From positions 1 through 64,000 of IMG/VR virus record IMGVR_UViG_3300012147_000006: a stretch of DNA of 64,000 bases; one strand, given 5' to 3'. The DNA is from a virus. Under the pieces are notes generated by a model that was not told the DNA's origin, did not search any database, and was given only the letters and a program-made list of their open reading frames with translations. Below are positions 47,562-54,858 of the stretch, one piece after another. Made by a program: the position numbers and the translations under genes. Every line of letters begins with the position of its first letter. Within the stretch, counting starts at the first letter, position 1.

Positions 47562-48655
47562 TTTAATAGTTTATCTAATTTATTTTTAACATTCTCATCA
47601 AAACGAATTCTTAATAATTTAATTTCATTTTTTTTACAAAATTCAGTCTTGATAAGGTCATTTTCTTGTGTCTTCTTAAGTTTTAATTTTGCAACTTCTG
47701 TATCTTTTAATCTCCAAGGATAAAAATGCTGCGCACCATCAAATTCAATCAAAACATTTAAGTCTGGTAAATAAAAATCAAAAGGGAGAACTGCTTTATT
47801 TTTGCAATATTTAAATCTCTTTTGTCTTACAAAGTTAACGCTTTTTTCTTTAAGAATTTTTGCAACCAACTTTTCTCCTTTAGACTCATTACATGTTGGG
47901 CATCCTGAGCCCATCATATGGTGAGAGGGAGATTGCATAAATTCTCCATGCTTTAAGCAAATTATTTTAACTTTTTTTTTGCTATTGATTAATTCTGATT
48001 TAGAGTAATCATATTTAAAATCGTGAATCAAATTACTCCTATCTATAAAGCCTTCAAGAGAAAGTTTAGAGGTGCCTCCACATTTAGGACAACCATTTCC
48101 AGATAAATGATAATTAGGTTTTTGATTAAAATCTCCATGAAACTTACAAGTTATAATAATAGGAGTTCTATTGTTGATATATTTGACTTTATCATAAATG
48201 AATTTGTCACCATGAACGCTGATAGTTTTATCTACAAACTCTTGACGAGTAAGGGAGAGTTTGTGTGATGCAGAGTTGTTTCCACATCTTGGACAACCGT
48301 GACTCTTTATATGAGTTTTGGGAGACTGTGTAAACTCACCATGATTAGGGCATACAATAACAAAAGCTTTTTCTATATCAACATAAGATTCTTTATTATA
48401 AGAAAATTTGTTTCCATGTTTATCTTTAGCTCTTATCAGGAAGTCATCAAAAGTAATTCTCTTCCCTATCCTTCTTTTAATTTTACCACACTCTGGACAA
48501 CCTTGGCCACTAATGTGGGCTGCTGTAGTTTGAAGGAATTCACCATGAACTTTACACCCTATAGCTACTTTAGTTAATCTGTCTTTATAATCTACGTATG
48601 AATAATCATACAATTCACCATGAACCTTTTTAAATTTTATTAATATATCTTTCAT
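47558..48655 (-). CDS. Homing endonuclease: tandem treble-clef fingers plus VSR/EDxHD-like nuclease
   Basis: 365 aa from ATG 48655. About five repeats of 50-60 residues share HGxxxxYxxxxY, HGEFxQxPxxHxxGxGCPxCG; each is a zinc treble clef as in DUF723-type proteins. The last 110 residues (RQKRFKYCKNKAVLPFDFYL; LIEFDGAQHFYPW; LLRIRFDE) match VSR-like/EDxHD homing nucleases. Cuts DNA to spread itself; DNA is read by the fingers. Inserted in tight register with the 325-aa gene. Confidence 0.87.
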   Translation of the reverse strand: MKDILIKFKKVHGELYDYSYVDYKDRLTKVAIGCKVHGEFLQTTAAHISGQGCPECGKIKRRIGKRITFDDFLIRAKDKHGNKFSYNKESYVDIEKAFVIVCPNHGEFTQSPKTHIKSHGCPRCGNNSASHKLSLTRQEFVDKTISVHGDKFIYDKVKYINNRTPIIITCKFHGDFNQKPNYHLSGNGCPKCGGTSKLSLEGFIDRSNLIHDFKYDYSKSELINSKKKVKIICLKHGEFMQSPSHHMMGSGCPTCNESKGEKLVAKILKEKSVNFVRQKRFKYCKNKAVLPFDFYLPDLNVLIEFDGAQHFYPWRLKDTEVAKLKLKKTQENDLIKTEFCKKNEIKLLRIRFDENVKNKLDKLLK

Positions 48656-48753
48656 ATTAATAAATATATAAAATAAAAATGAAAAACCAAAATAACTCTG
48701 TTTTCTATTTTTATAAAACAATACTTCAAAGAACGTTTTCTAAATTTATAATT

Positions 48754-49122
48754 TTAGTATGCTCCGTCTGGAGTTGAATAATCTGCCTCACCACTTCCGA
48801 ACTCTACATCACCAGCAGCGTCAATTGCATTCTCACAAGCTTCTTGTTCAGTTGTTGCTACAACTTTCATTGTTCTGAAGGCGTGAGTTGTTCGACAAAC
48901 TTCAACAGTCCATATTCTTGACTTAGGTTCTTCAGGCAAGCAGTGCTCTGCCATGTCTGAGTTAGCGTCATTTGCTACAGGGGCTTTCACTGGACAGTTA
49001 TCAATAATGAACTTTCTTCTCTGGTCCTGTGGAATTACTTCAACAGCTGCTCTTAACATATTTGCCACTACTTGGTCCAAGGTATTCAGGTACTGTTCGA
49101 ATTTATTATCTATGCTGCTCAT
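48754..49122 (-). CDS. Hypothetical protein (122 aa)
   Basis: Helical N-terminus and a C-terminal module (WTVEVCRTTHAFRTMKVVAT, then DVEFGSGEADYSTPDGAY) resembling small phage modules of unknown role. Starts six bases after the 61-aa gene before it. Confidence 0.82.
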   Translation of the reverse strand: MSSIDNKFEQYLNTLDQVVANMLRAAVEVIPQDQRRKFIIDNCPVKAPVANDANSDMAEHCLPEEPKSRIWTVEVCRTTHAFRTMKVVATTEQEACENAIDAAGDVEFGSGEADYSTPDGAY

Positions 49123-49127
49123 GTTAT

Positions 49128-49313
49128 TTAGTTTTTGGAGTGTACAACATTGTACGTTTTTTTTTTTTTCTCAGTGTATTCAGGAGTCTTAACGAATCCA
49201 AATTTCTGGTACCACTTAGGGAGACTTCGAATTAGAATCTTATCCTTCTTAACTCTTCCGTGACCCACAACTGGGTGAGACATCCCTACAATTCTATCAG
49301 TTAACCTTAACAT
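49128..49313 (-). CDS. Hypothetical protein (61 aa)
   Basis: ATG 49313, inside the end of the preceding gene. Basic (RVKKDKILIRSLPKWYQKFG; EKKKKTYN). Contains the polarised motif word TCTCCC in its sense strand. Confidence 0.75.
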   Translation of the reverse strand: MLRLTDRIVGMSHPVVGHGRVKKDKILIRSLPKWYQKFGFVKTPEYTEKKKKTYNVVHSKN

Positions 49314-49518
49314 CAAAAGTCTTACATAGTTCTTTGTCTATATTTACAATCGAAACATATAGCAATTTACCGCTGTAGAAAGGTATCTTTCTCATTAACG
49401 CTGACTCAACTTGGCTAATTCTTGTAAATCCGCTATCATATACTGAAGCTAAAATTTTTCTACTTTTTGAGCAACATACAGTTGCTTTAATTGTATCTGT
49501 TTCTTTAATTCTAAACAT
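49297..49518 (-). CDS. Hypothetical protein (73 aa), paralogue of 52786-53016
   Basis: MFRIKETDTIKATVCCSKSR ... KTFDVKVN. Shares most residues with the 76-aa product at 52786 (SALMRKIPFY-GGKL and TFDVKVN blocks). Compact beta-type protein, function unknown. Confidence 0.83.
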   Translation of the reverse strand: MFRIKETDTIKATVCCSKSRKILASVYDSGFTRISQVESALMRKIPFYSGKLLYVSIVNIDKELCKTFDVKVN

Positions 49519-49545
49519 TTTATTTTGGTTTTTTATTAGTTAATT

Positions 49546-49575
49546 ATATAACGATGGTGATTTAAAAAGTTACAA
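49546..49575 (-). promoter_or_regulatory. Class B promoter
   Basis: TTGTAAC and CGTTATAT in register; 27 bases to ATG 49518. Confidence 0.85.
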
Positions 49576-49649
49576 CTTGTGCTCCCACACGGGTTCGAAC
49601 CGTGGACTGCGGGTTTTAGAAGCCCAGCTTTCTACCAACTGATAGGAGC
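49576..49649 (-). tRNA. tRNA with irregular anticodon arm (CTA or TCT)
   Basis: GCTCCTA (49649-49643) pairs with TGGGAGC (49587-49581), one wobble. The T-arm CACGG-TTCGAAC-CCGTG is perfect. The D-loop has GTTGGTAG but its stem is weak. The anticodon stem GGG/CCC leaves CTTCTAAAA: as a 7-base loop TTCTAAA it gives CTA (amber) with one C-A mismatch below, or CTTCTAA gives TCT (Arg). Probably decayed or a suppressor. Lies directly after the ParB-gene terminator. Confidence 0.7.
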
Positions 49650-49651
49650 GA

Positions 49652-49680
49652 AAAAAGGGAGAGGTGTGAATTCCTCCCTA
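49652..49680 (-). terminator. Intrinsic terminator
   Basis: GGGAGG / CCTCTCCC hairpin and T6 on the - strand, ending the ParB-like gene; the tRNA starts at the T-run. Confidence 0.82.
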
Positions 49681-49686
49681 TCAATC

Positions 49687-50496
49687 TTATTTCAATAGCT
49701 TGGCAATATCTTCTGCCGAAGCCTTAGACTTCAATTTGTTAACAATTGCTTTAAGTACTGCTGCTTTACCACTTGCAGGGTTATCCTCAATTGCAAGTTC
49801 AATTGCTGCTTCCAACTTGGCAACATCCGCTGACAATTTCTTTGTGTTAGCATTTGCTGAGGTAGCCTTCTTTTTCTTTGGCTCTCCATCCTCATCCCCT
49901 GCATCAACATTCGCATTTGCCACAGCCTCTTCTGCCAACTTCACTTGCTCTTCTGGGTCTTTGGTTGTTCTCTGAATCTCATTCACAAGAGCCACAGAAA
50001 TCAATCCTTTCTCAACCATGTCTTGAATGGTCTGAGGTGCTTTGGTGACATTAATAATGTTGTACACCTGCGCTTGTGAAAGACCTACGTTTGCACCAAT
50101 CTCCAACGGCTTCATTCCCATTGCTTTAAGTCTTGCAAACCCAGTAGCCATCTCAGAGGCTGAAAGTTTCTTTGAAGCCTCTCCATCAAGCAACATTGTT
50201 AAGACACGACCTTTCTCATCTCCTTTTGCGCTCATCACATTTACGTGAGTAATGTTTGCACCATACTTTTTGTTGGCAATCGCAATTGCTGCCAATCTAC
50301 GGTGTCCTGCTGTCAAGAGGAATTTGTCCTCTCCACGAACTTTCGTTGCAATAATTGGAGTCTGCTGTCCAAGTTTTGCAATTGACTGAGCGAGCGCATC
50401 AATGTCTCCAAGGTCTGTTCTGACGTTGAATCCCTTCTCAACAATTATTGCTGCTAATGCTACTTTGTAAAAATCACTTTTTTGAATTATTTTCAT
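49687..50496 (-). CDS. ParB-like nuclease/CTPase-domain protein
   Basis: 269 aa. ParB N-domain: VRTDLGDIDALAQSIAKLGQ, PIIATKV and GHRRLAA at 64-70; a KorB/ParB-type HTH region around 120-160 (EIGANVGLSQAQVYNIINVT). The C-terminal Lys-rich then Ala-rich tail replaces the usual dimer domain. It may bind a centromere-like site or act as a transcription regulator; no ParA partner is visible. Confidence 0.88.
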   Translation of the reverse strand: MKIIQKSDFYKVALAAIIVEKGFNVRTDLGDIDALAQSIAKLGQQTPIIATKVRGEDKFLLTAGHRRLAAIAIANKKYGANITHVNVMSAKGDEKGRVLTMLLDGEASKKLSASEMATGFARLKAMGMKPLEIGANVGLSQAQVYNIINVTKAPQTIQDMVEKGLISVALVNEIQRTTKDPEEQVKLAEEAVANANVDAGDEDGEPKKKKATSANANTKKLSADVAKLEAAIELAIEDNPASGKAAVLKAIVNKLKSKASAEDIAKLLK

Positions 50497-50523
50497 AATA
50501 TGTATTTGTTTATTGGTTCACTT

Positions 50524-50553
50524 GTATAACGATGGCAATTTAAAAAGTTACAA
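50524..50553 (-). promoter_or_regulatory. Class B promoter
   Basis: Standard; 27 bases to the ParB-like ATG. Confidence 0.9.
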
Positions 50554-50766
50554 TTAAACTATAACTTTCTCAACAGAATCATCAATAACACTTGAAGAAA
50601 CTTTAATTTTTCTTGTAAATGTTTCACTATCTTCAGGTGCAAGCCCTTCTCTATCAGCTGCAAATGACAAACCATCTGCAACATTGTGCATGACTTCACG
50701 AATATCTCCATCTGAACACACCTTATCTTCAAATTCTATTTCTACTGTAAAAATTAATTTTTTCAT
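50554..50766 (-). CDS. Hypothetical protein (70 aa)
   Basis: Beta-alpha-beta pattern (KKLIFTVEIEFEDKVCSDGD; RKIKVSSSVIDDSVEKVIV), acidic. Its last codons abut the next class B promoter. Confidence 0.82.
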   Translation of the reverse strand: MKKLIFTVEIEFEDKVCSDGDIREVMHNVADGLSFAADREGLAPEDSETFTRKIKVSSSVIDDSVEKVIV

Positions 50767-50789
50767 AATGTTTTTTTATTAGTTCAAGT

Positions 50790-50819
50790 GTATAACGATG
50801 GTAATTTAAAAAGTTACAA
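50790..50819 (-). promoter_or_regulatory. Class B promoter
   Basis: Standard; 23 bases to ATG 50766. Confidence 0.9.
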
Positions 50820-50847
50820 AAAGCCCCCACGTCAATGAGGGCTTTAG
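50820..50847 (-). terminator. Intrinsic terminator
   Basis: AAAGCCCTCATT / GTGGGGGCTTTTT-type hairpin on the - strand; ends the 50850 gene right before the promoter. Confidence 0.85.
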
Positions 50848-50849
50848 TT

Positions 50850-51410
50850 TTATGCTTTTACACCTATTGACTTTAGGTATTCTAAGTTTAGAATTTTGTT
50901 TCCTGCTTTAAGTTCTCTCTTCACTACGCCCTGAAGCATAGTTGCCACAGCCTCCTGCTTGTACTTTTTAAGCATTGCTGTAATTGTACCTGCTTTGAAT
51001 GAAATAATGCTGTAGCCATTCGGTACTTCAATAAGAATTCCTTTTTTAGCATCTCTATTTAATTGTTTTTGAAATCCTGCTTCAGAAACAAGCGCACCAA
51101 TTACACAATCAAGTGTATCACGGCTTGAGTAAGTTCGTCCACCACCCATCTCTGTTTCATGTTCAGGAAAGGTTTTCAACTTCTCTTCTAATTCAGCCTC
51201 AACGTTTCTTGCTTGTTTGTAGTCAGTTCCAATTGGGCTGTACTCAAAGCATCCACCATGTGCGCTGTCATATACGTGCAGGACAGCTTTGCCATCCACA
51301 CAAATATCTGCGTCAAATCCCTCCATTCCATCATGTCCTGGAAAGGTCTTTAACTTTTTTAAAGTAATCTTTAATTCTGAGGCTGTCGCCAATGTGTTTT
51401 TAATACTCAT
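50850..51410 (-). CDS. Hypothetical protein (186 aa)
   Basis: Two similar KLKTFPGHDG / KLKTFPEHET words about 70 residues apart, a VLHVYDSAHGGCFEYSPIG strand region, and a helical basic C-terminus. Not recognised. Confidence 0.85.
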   Translation of the reverse strand: MSIKNTLATASELKITLKKLKTFPGHDGMEGFDADICVDGKAVLHVYDSAHGGCFEYSPIGTDYKQARNVEAELEEKLKTFPEHETEMGGGRTYSSRDTLDCVIGALVSEAGFQKQLNRDAKKGILIEVPNGYSIISFKAGTITAMLKKYKQEAVATMLQGVVKRELKAGNKILNLEYLKSIGVKA

Positions 51411-51436
51411 GTTGTTATATTTTTTATGTTACAAGT

Positions 51437-51466
51437 ATATAACGACACGGATTTAAAAAGTTACAA
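51437..51466 (-). promoter_or_regulatory. Class B promoter
   Basis: TTGTAAC and CGTTATAT; 26 bases to ATG 51410. Confidence 0.87.
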
Positions 51467-51468
51467 AA

Positions 51469-51831
51469 CTACCAACACATATAGTTAGAAATTATAACAA
51501 CCTTACCATCATCAAGCGTTGCTGTACCATCAATGCTGTGTGCTCCGTGTACATATTCCAACCAGTATTCAACTGCTCCTTGGTCTTCTGCTTTGCATAC
51601 AACACTTACACTCTTATAAGGTAGAGTCTTTTTTGTTATTGGACAAATAGCAGGAACGCCAATCTTTTTTGAAAGGTCTTTACCTTCTGGTGAGTTTGGC
51701 TTATAAGGAATTCCTTGAGCTATAATCATTCCTTGACTAATCTTTTTGTGAGAACCTCTTGGGTCACCTGCTTCAGTGTATTCACCCCATACGTCATCTT
51801 TGGTAATTCCTTGGTAAATTTCTTTGTTCAT
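51469..51831 (-). CDS. Hypothetical protein (120 aa)
   Basis: Soluble, with AICPITKKTLPYKSVSVVCK (possible Cys pair) and WLEYVHGAHSIDGTATLDDG. Not recognised. Confidence 0.83.
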   Translation of the reverse strand: MNKEIYQGITKDDVWGEYTEAGDPRGSHKKISQGMIIAQGIPYKPNSPEGKDLSKKIGVPAICPITKKTLPYKSVSVVCKAEDQGAVEYWLEYVHGAHSIDGTATLDDGKVVIISNYMCW

Positions 51832-51848
51832 GGTATCGTGTTTTTATT

Positions 51849-51878
51849 TTATAACGATTATTATTTAAAAAGTTACAA
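51849..51878 (-). promoter_or_regulatory. Class B promoter
   Basis: TTGTAAC and CGTTATAA; 17 bases to ATG 51831. Confidence 0.88.
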
Positions 51879-51912
51879 TCCGCTTCGCTACTTGGCGTAA
51901 ACGCACAAAGGG
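51871..51912. repeat. Dispersed 42-bp intergenic repeat, copy 1
   Basis: Runs from the class B -33 through CCGCTTCGCTACTTGGCG and AACGCACAAAGGG. Copy 2 at 54791-54832 differs at one base. In transcript sense it follows a stop codon and contains GCG-TTTA-CGC. Confidence 0.9.
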
Positions 51913-51921
51913 AGACTTTAC

Positions 51922-52728
51922 TTATGCTGCTTGCCTATCTAATAGGGAGACTTTGAAATTGTCAAGCAATGCCAACCTCTCTCTTGCTGTTGCGTGAAAT
52001 TCTGCTGTTGTCTGGCTTGAAGCCTCTTCATTTAAAGTTGTGGAAAGGTTTCGAGTTTGGTTCTTAATCATTCTATTAATATGAATTTCAATTGCTTCTG
52101 GCGTACCAACTTCAAAAAGAAACTGCGTCATCATTTCAACGTGCTTCTTTGTTGCAATTCTATTGTTTCCACTAATGTTAACTTTGAAGCCTTGGAAAGT
52201 TCTCCAGAGCATTCCAATAGCTCCTTCAACCTTTGTCTGGTTAATCTTTTTTGTCTCTTCTGGCGTTTGGCACAATTTGTATAATTCACGTACCTCAGCC
52301 TCAGTAATATAAACGTCTTCAATTTTTGTGCTGTACTTCTTAAGAACAACAACATCAGTATCCAGACCAGTCTTTGGGTGAGCTATCATTACCTTAAGGC
52401 ATGAAGAGAACATACTATCAGAATTACTTTCACCTCCTGCTTTAATCATGTAATCCAGACCTTCACCTGGGTATCCAAGACCCCATATCATTGCGTGGCG
52501 TACCTGTTGAGCTGTTGGTTGTTTAACATTCTCAAGAATTCCTACAGCATCACCTAAGTAATCTGGGTTGCCCTGAAAGTTTTTGTGGTTGTAAAAGCAA
52601 ATTGCTTCTGGCTGTTCGAATAAAAGAGCTTCTTTGCGTTCTTTGCTGGCTCTATTCAACAGCTCCTTAAGTGCTCCTGAAACACCGTCAATATAATAAG
52701 TCTTGTTGTTTAATTTTACAGTCTTCAT
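51922..52728 (-). CDS. Hypothetical protein (268 aa)
   Basis: Starts MKTVKLNNKTYYIDGVSGAL; helical throughout with WGLGYPGEGLDYMIKAGGES and a C-terminal VSLLDRQAA tail. One of the largest unknowns under class B. Not recognised. Confidence 0.87.
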   Translation of the reverse strand: MKTVKLNNKTYYIDGVSGALKELLNRASKERKEALLFEQPEAICFYNHKNFQGNPDYLGDAVGILENVKQPTAQQVRHAMIWGLGYPGEGLDYMIKAGGESNSDSMFSSCLKVMIAHPKTGLDTDVVVLKKYSTKIEDVYITEAEVRELYKLCQTPEETKKINQTKVEGAIGMLWRTFQGFKVNISGNNRIATKKHVEMMTQFLFEVGTPEAIEIHINRMIKNQTRNLSTTLNEEASSQTTAEFHATARERLALLDNFKVSLLDRQAA

Positions 52729-52754
52729 GTCTAATGTTTTTATTGGTTACAAGT

Positions 52755-52784
52755 GTATAACGACAGGAATTTAAAAAGTTACAA
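52755..52784 (-). promoter_or_regulatory. Class B promoter
   Basis: Standard; 26 bases to ATG 52728. Confidence 0.9.
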
Positions 52785-52785
52785 A

Positions 52786-53016
52786 CTATCGGTTTACTTT
52801 AACGTCAAAAGACTTATGTGTCTCTTCATCAATATTTGTAATTGAAATGCTTATTAACTTTCCGCCATAGAAGGGTATCTTCCTCATCAAAGCTGACCTA
52901 GCGCTATTAATTGTTGTAAAGCCACTATCGTATAGTGTTGCTAAAAGCTTTCCACTTCTTGAGCAGGTTGCTGTTGCTTTAACTGTATCTCTATCTTTAA
53001 TTCTAAATCTTGACAT
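52786..53016 (-). CDS. Hypothetical protein (76 aa), paralogue of 49297-49518
   Basis: MSRFRIKDRDTVKATATCSR ... SFDVKVNR; aligned with the 73-aa product it differs mainly in surface residues. Follows a 64-aa gene on the same transcript, while its paralogue has its own promoter. Confidence 0.83.
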   Translation of the reverse strand: MSRFRIKDRDTVKATATCSRSGKLLATLYDSGFTTINSARSALMRKIPFYGGKLISISITNIDEETHKSFDVKVNR

Positions 53017-53023
53017 TGCTTTC

Positions 53024-53218
53024 TTATTTTTTATTGTTATAAATTTCTCTAGCGTGCTTGGTAATTTTTGCTTTATCCCAGGGAGATGGAGCTAAATACT
53101 CTTCACAAACTTTTGCTCCAAATCTCAAACTATTGCAGGCATCAATCATTTTTTGCTTGCTTATTGACTTGGCGTGCAGGTAATCTCCAGAGTTGTTATG
53201 TAGTGTATAAACTGCCAT
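53024..53218 (-). CDS. Hypothetical protein (64 aa)
   Basis: MAVYTLHNNSGDYLHAKSIS then basic helix. First gene of a two-gene class B unit. Not recognised. Confidence 0.78.
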   Translation of the reverse strand: MAVYTLHNNSGDYLHAKSISKQKMIDACNSLRFGAKVCEEYLAPSPWDKAKITKHAREIYNNKK

Positions 53219-53248
53219 TGTCTTAATGTTTTTTTATTGGTTATGACT

Positions 53249-53278
53249 ATATAACGATGGCAATTCAAAAAGTTACAA
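53249..53278 (-). promoter_or_regulatory. Class B promoter (TTTTTGAAT variant)
   Basis: TTGTAAC and CGTTATAT; spacer has one T to G change. 30 bases to ATG 53218. Confidence 0.87.
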
Positions 53279-53294
53279 AACGCCTAAAACAATA

Positions 53295-53372
53295 AAATAT
53301 AGGTCAAAAAAGTTTAAGGCAGGTTGGAGTCTACTCTTCCGCCATTTTTGAATGTCGTGCCCGTCTCCATGT
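53295..53372 (-). ncRNA. GAGTAGACTCC-type noncoding cassette
   Basis: From the class B site at 53373: short GC-rich lead, then GGAAGAGTAGACTCCAAC and CCTGCC (53341-53318), ending in AAACTTTTTTG. A 17-codon frame (METGTTFKNGGRVDSNLP) exists but is not kept in the other copies. Full-length member of the family. Confidence 0.55.
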
Positions 53373-53402
53373 GTATAACGATAGGAATTCAAAAAGTTAC
53401 AA
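53373..53402 (-). promoter_or_regulatory. Class B promoter
   Basis: Standard; drives the noncoding cassette. Confidence 0.88.
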
Positions 53403-53403
53403 A

Positions 53404-53438
53404 GCACAAAAAAGCCCCCTGTTACGGAGGCTTGTAGG
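53404..53438 (-). terminator. Intrinsic terminator
   Basis: AAGCCTACAAGCCTCC / GGGGGCTTTTTTG-type hairpin on the - strand after the 53440 stop. Confidence 0.75.
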
Positions 53439-53439
53439 C

Positions 53440-53805
53440 TTATTCTTCTTTAGGCTGTCTTGGAGGTTCGAGGAAATCTTCTGTTTCCATGTACTGACCT
53501 CCACCGTCTATCATCATGCTGGAGCTGTACTCTGCAACTTCTGTAATTTCTCCAGACTGGACCATTACTTTAAGTTCGTCAACAACCATTTCCATTTGAA
53601 ATTCACAGTTTTGAGTTCTACCAGAGGAAAGTCTTATCTCGACCATTTCTCCGTGTACATCCGAATCGTGAACAGCAAAGTGACCATCTTGCTTTAGGCG
53701 TTTATCGGTTCGCTCTTTAATGTTCTTAATCATTTCGCATACTTTTACAGCTTCTTCTTCGCTGTTAAGGTATATTTGTATGCTACCTTCTGCAAATACT
53801 CCCAT
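53440..53805 (-). CDS. Hypothetical protein (121 aa)
   Basis: Acidic alpha/beta protein (GSIQIYLNSEEEAVKVCEMI; NCEFQMEMVVDELKVMVQSG) with a Pro-rich tail. Second gene after 54170. Confidence 0.83.
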   Translation of the reverse strand: MGVFAEGSIQIYLNSEEEAVKVCEMIKNIKERTDKRLKQDGHFAVHDSDVHGEMVEIRLSSGRTQNCEFQMEMVVDELKVMVQSGEITEVAEYSSSMMIDGGGQYMETEDFLEPPRQPKEE

Positions 53806-53825
53806 GAGGTTTTAGTTTTTGAGGT

Positions 53826-54170
53826 TTATTTATATTTTGCCCACGCTTCTTCGGGTAGGCTTTGAATTAATACTTCTTTTGGTACATTCTTTAGAATTTC
53901 GTCCAATACCGTTGTATCGCCAGAGTTAGCATCTGCTACCACTTGCTCTATAACTTCATCAACAAGTTTTTGAAGTTCTTCTTCTTTTGGTTTATTGAAA
54001 TCGTCAAGGTGTTTTGAAAGTTCTACAAGCGCACCTGTTCCTCCTGTATATTTACCAGTAGTAATTGAAATTCTTCCAATCTCTGAGCCTGCTTCTGCAA
54101 TTGGAGAGCCAAGTTCTCCTTTTTGTGTTCTGTACGCAATGAATGCGTTTCCTTTTTTTAAAATTTTCAT
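53826..54170 (-). CDS. Hypothetical protein (114 aa)
   Basis: Gly-rich N-terminal strands (SIAEAGSEIGRISITTGKYT-like) and an acidic helical end. First gene of a class B pair with 53440-53805. Confidence 0.82.
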   Translation of the reverse strand: MKILKKGNAFIAYRTQKGELGSPIAEAGSEIGRISITTGKYTGGTGALVELSKHLDDFNKPKEEELQKLVDEVIEQVVADANSGDTTVLDEILKNVPKEVLIQSLPEEAWAKYK

Positions 54171-54197
54171 TTGTTGAGGTTTTAAAGTGTTATATTT

Positions 54198-54227
54198 GTA
54201 TAACGATGAGTATTTAAAAAGTTACAA
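54198..54227 (-). promoter_or_regulatory. Class B promoter
   Basis: Standard; 27 bases to ATG 54170. Confidence 0.9.
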
Positions 54228-54746
54228 TTATCCTTTTAGGTTAAGAATTTCTTCTCTACAAAGCACAAAGTTATACTTTCCATTTACAACATCAGCCAGC
54301 ACTTGAGCAAGTTCTTCAATGCTGTGGTCACTTCCGTGCCAATTAAGAACGTCCATAGCCGTCACAGTTGACTCTTCGTATTCCATTTCATTGTGAGCAT
54401 CAATTGACTTTCGTTCTCCATCAATTTCAAATTCTAATTTAATACTTTCAATTTCAAATTCTTCTTCATCACTTTCTACAAAGAATAAGGCTAACAAATC
54501 TTCGCTTAACAAATCTTCCTGTGTTAAGTCGTACTTACAGTCTTCAAAAATTTCTTTGTCAACTTCAAGTTTACAAATAATTTCTGTTGCTTCTCCACAA
54601 TCAGGTTCTCCATAGGTTTCGCTATAACATACATCTAAAATGTATTCTCTACCGCCCCTGCTTAGAGTTACTGCGCCAATGTTTGGGCTAAATTGTAATA
54701 GTCTATCAAATACTATTGTTAATTGAATAATCTTTACGTTTTTCAT
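54228..54746 (-). CDS. Acidic hypothetical protein (172 aa)
   Basis: Very acidic beta-rich protein (FFVESDEEEFEIESIKLEFE) with a C-terminal helix. Could mimic DNA (inference). Not recognised. Confidence 0.84.
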   Translation of the reverse strand: MKNVKIIQLTIVFDRLLQFSPNIGAVTLSRGGREYILDVCYSETYGEPDCGEATEIICKLEVDKEIFEDCKYDLTQEDLLSEDLLALFFVESDEEEFEIESIKLEFEIDGERKSIDAHNEMEYEESTVTAMDVLNWHGSDHSIEELAQVLADVVNGKYNFVLCREEILNLKG

Positions 54747-54769
54747 TTGTTGAAGTTTTTAATGCTCAA

Positions 54770-54799
54770 GGTTATAACGACAGGAATTTAAAAAGTTAC
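54770..54799 (-). promoter_or_regulatory. Class B promoter
   Basis: TTGTAAC and CGTTATAA; 23 bases to ATG 54746. Confidence 0.88.
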
Positions 54800-54832
54800 A
54801 ATCCGCTTAGCTACTTGGCGTAAACGCACAAA
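54791..54832. repeat. Dispersed 42-bp intergenic repeat, copy 2
   Basis: See copy 1 at 51871-51912; single C to A difference in CCGCTTAGCTACTTGGCG. Followed by a GGGG/CCCC hairpin that ends the 54859 gene. Confidence 0.9.
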
Positions 54833-54858
54833 GGGGACATTTCTGCCCCCCTGTATTA

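Noticed and set aside
49700-49975. 91-codon + strand frame opposite the ParB-like gene
   Set aside because: Low-complexity Ser/Ala/Phe shadow of the Lys/Ala-rich ParB C-terminus.
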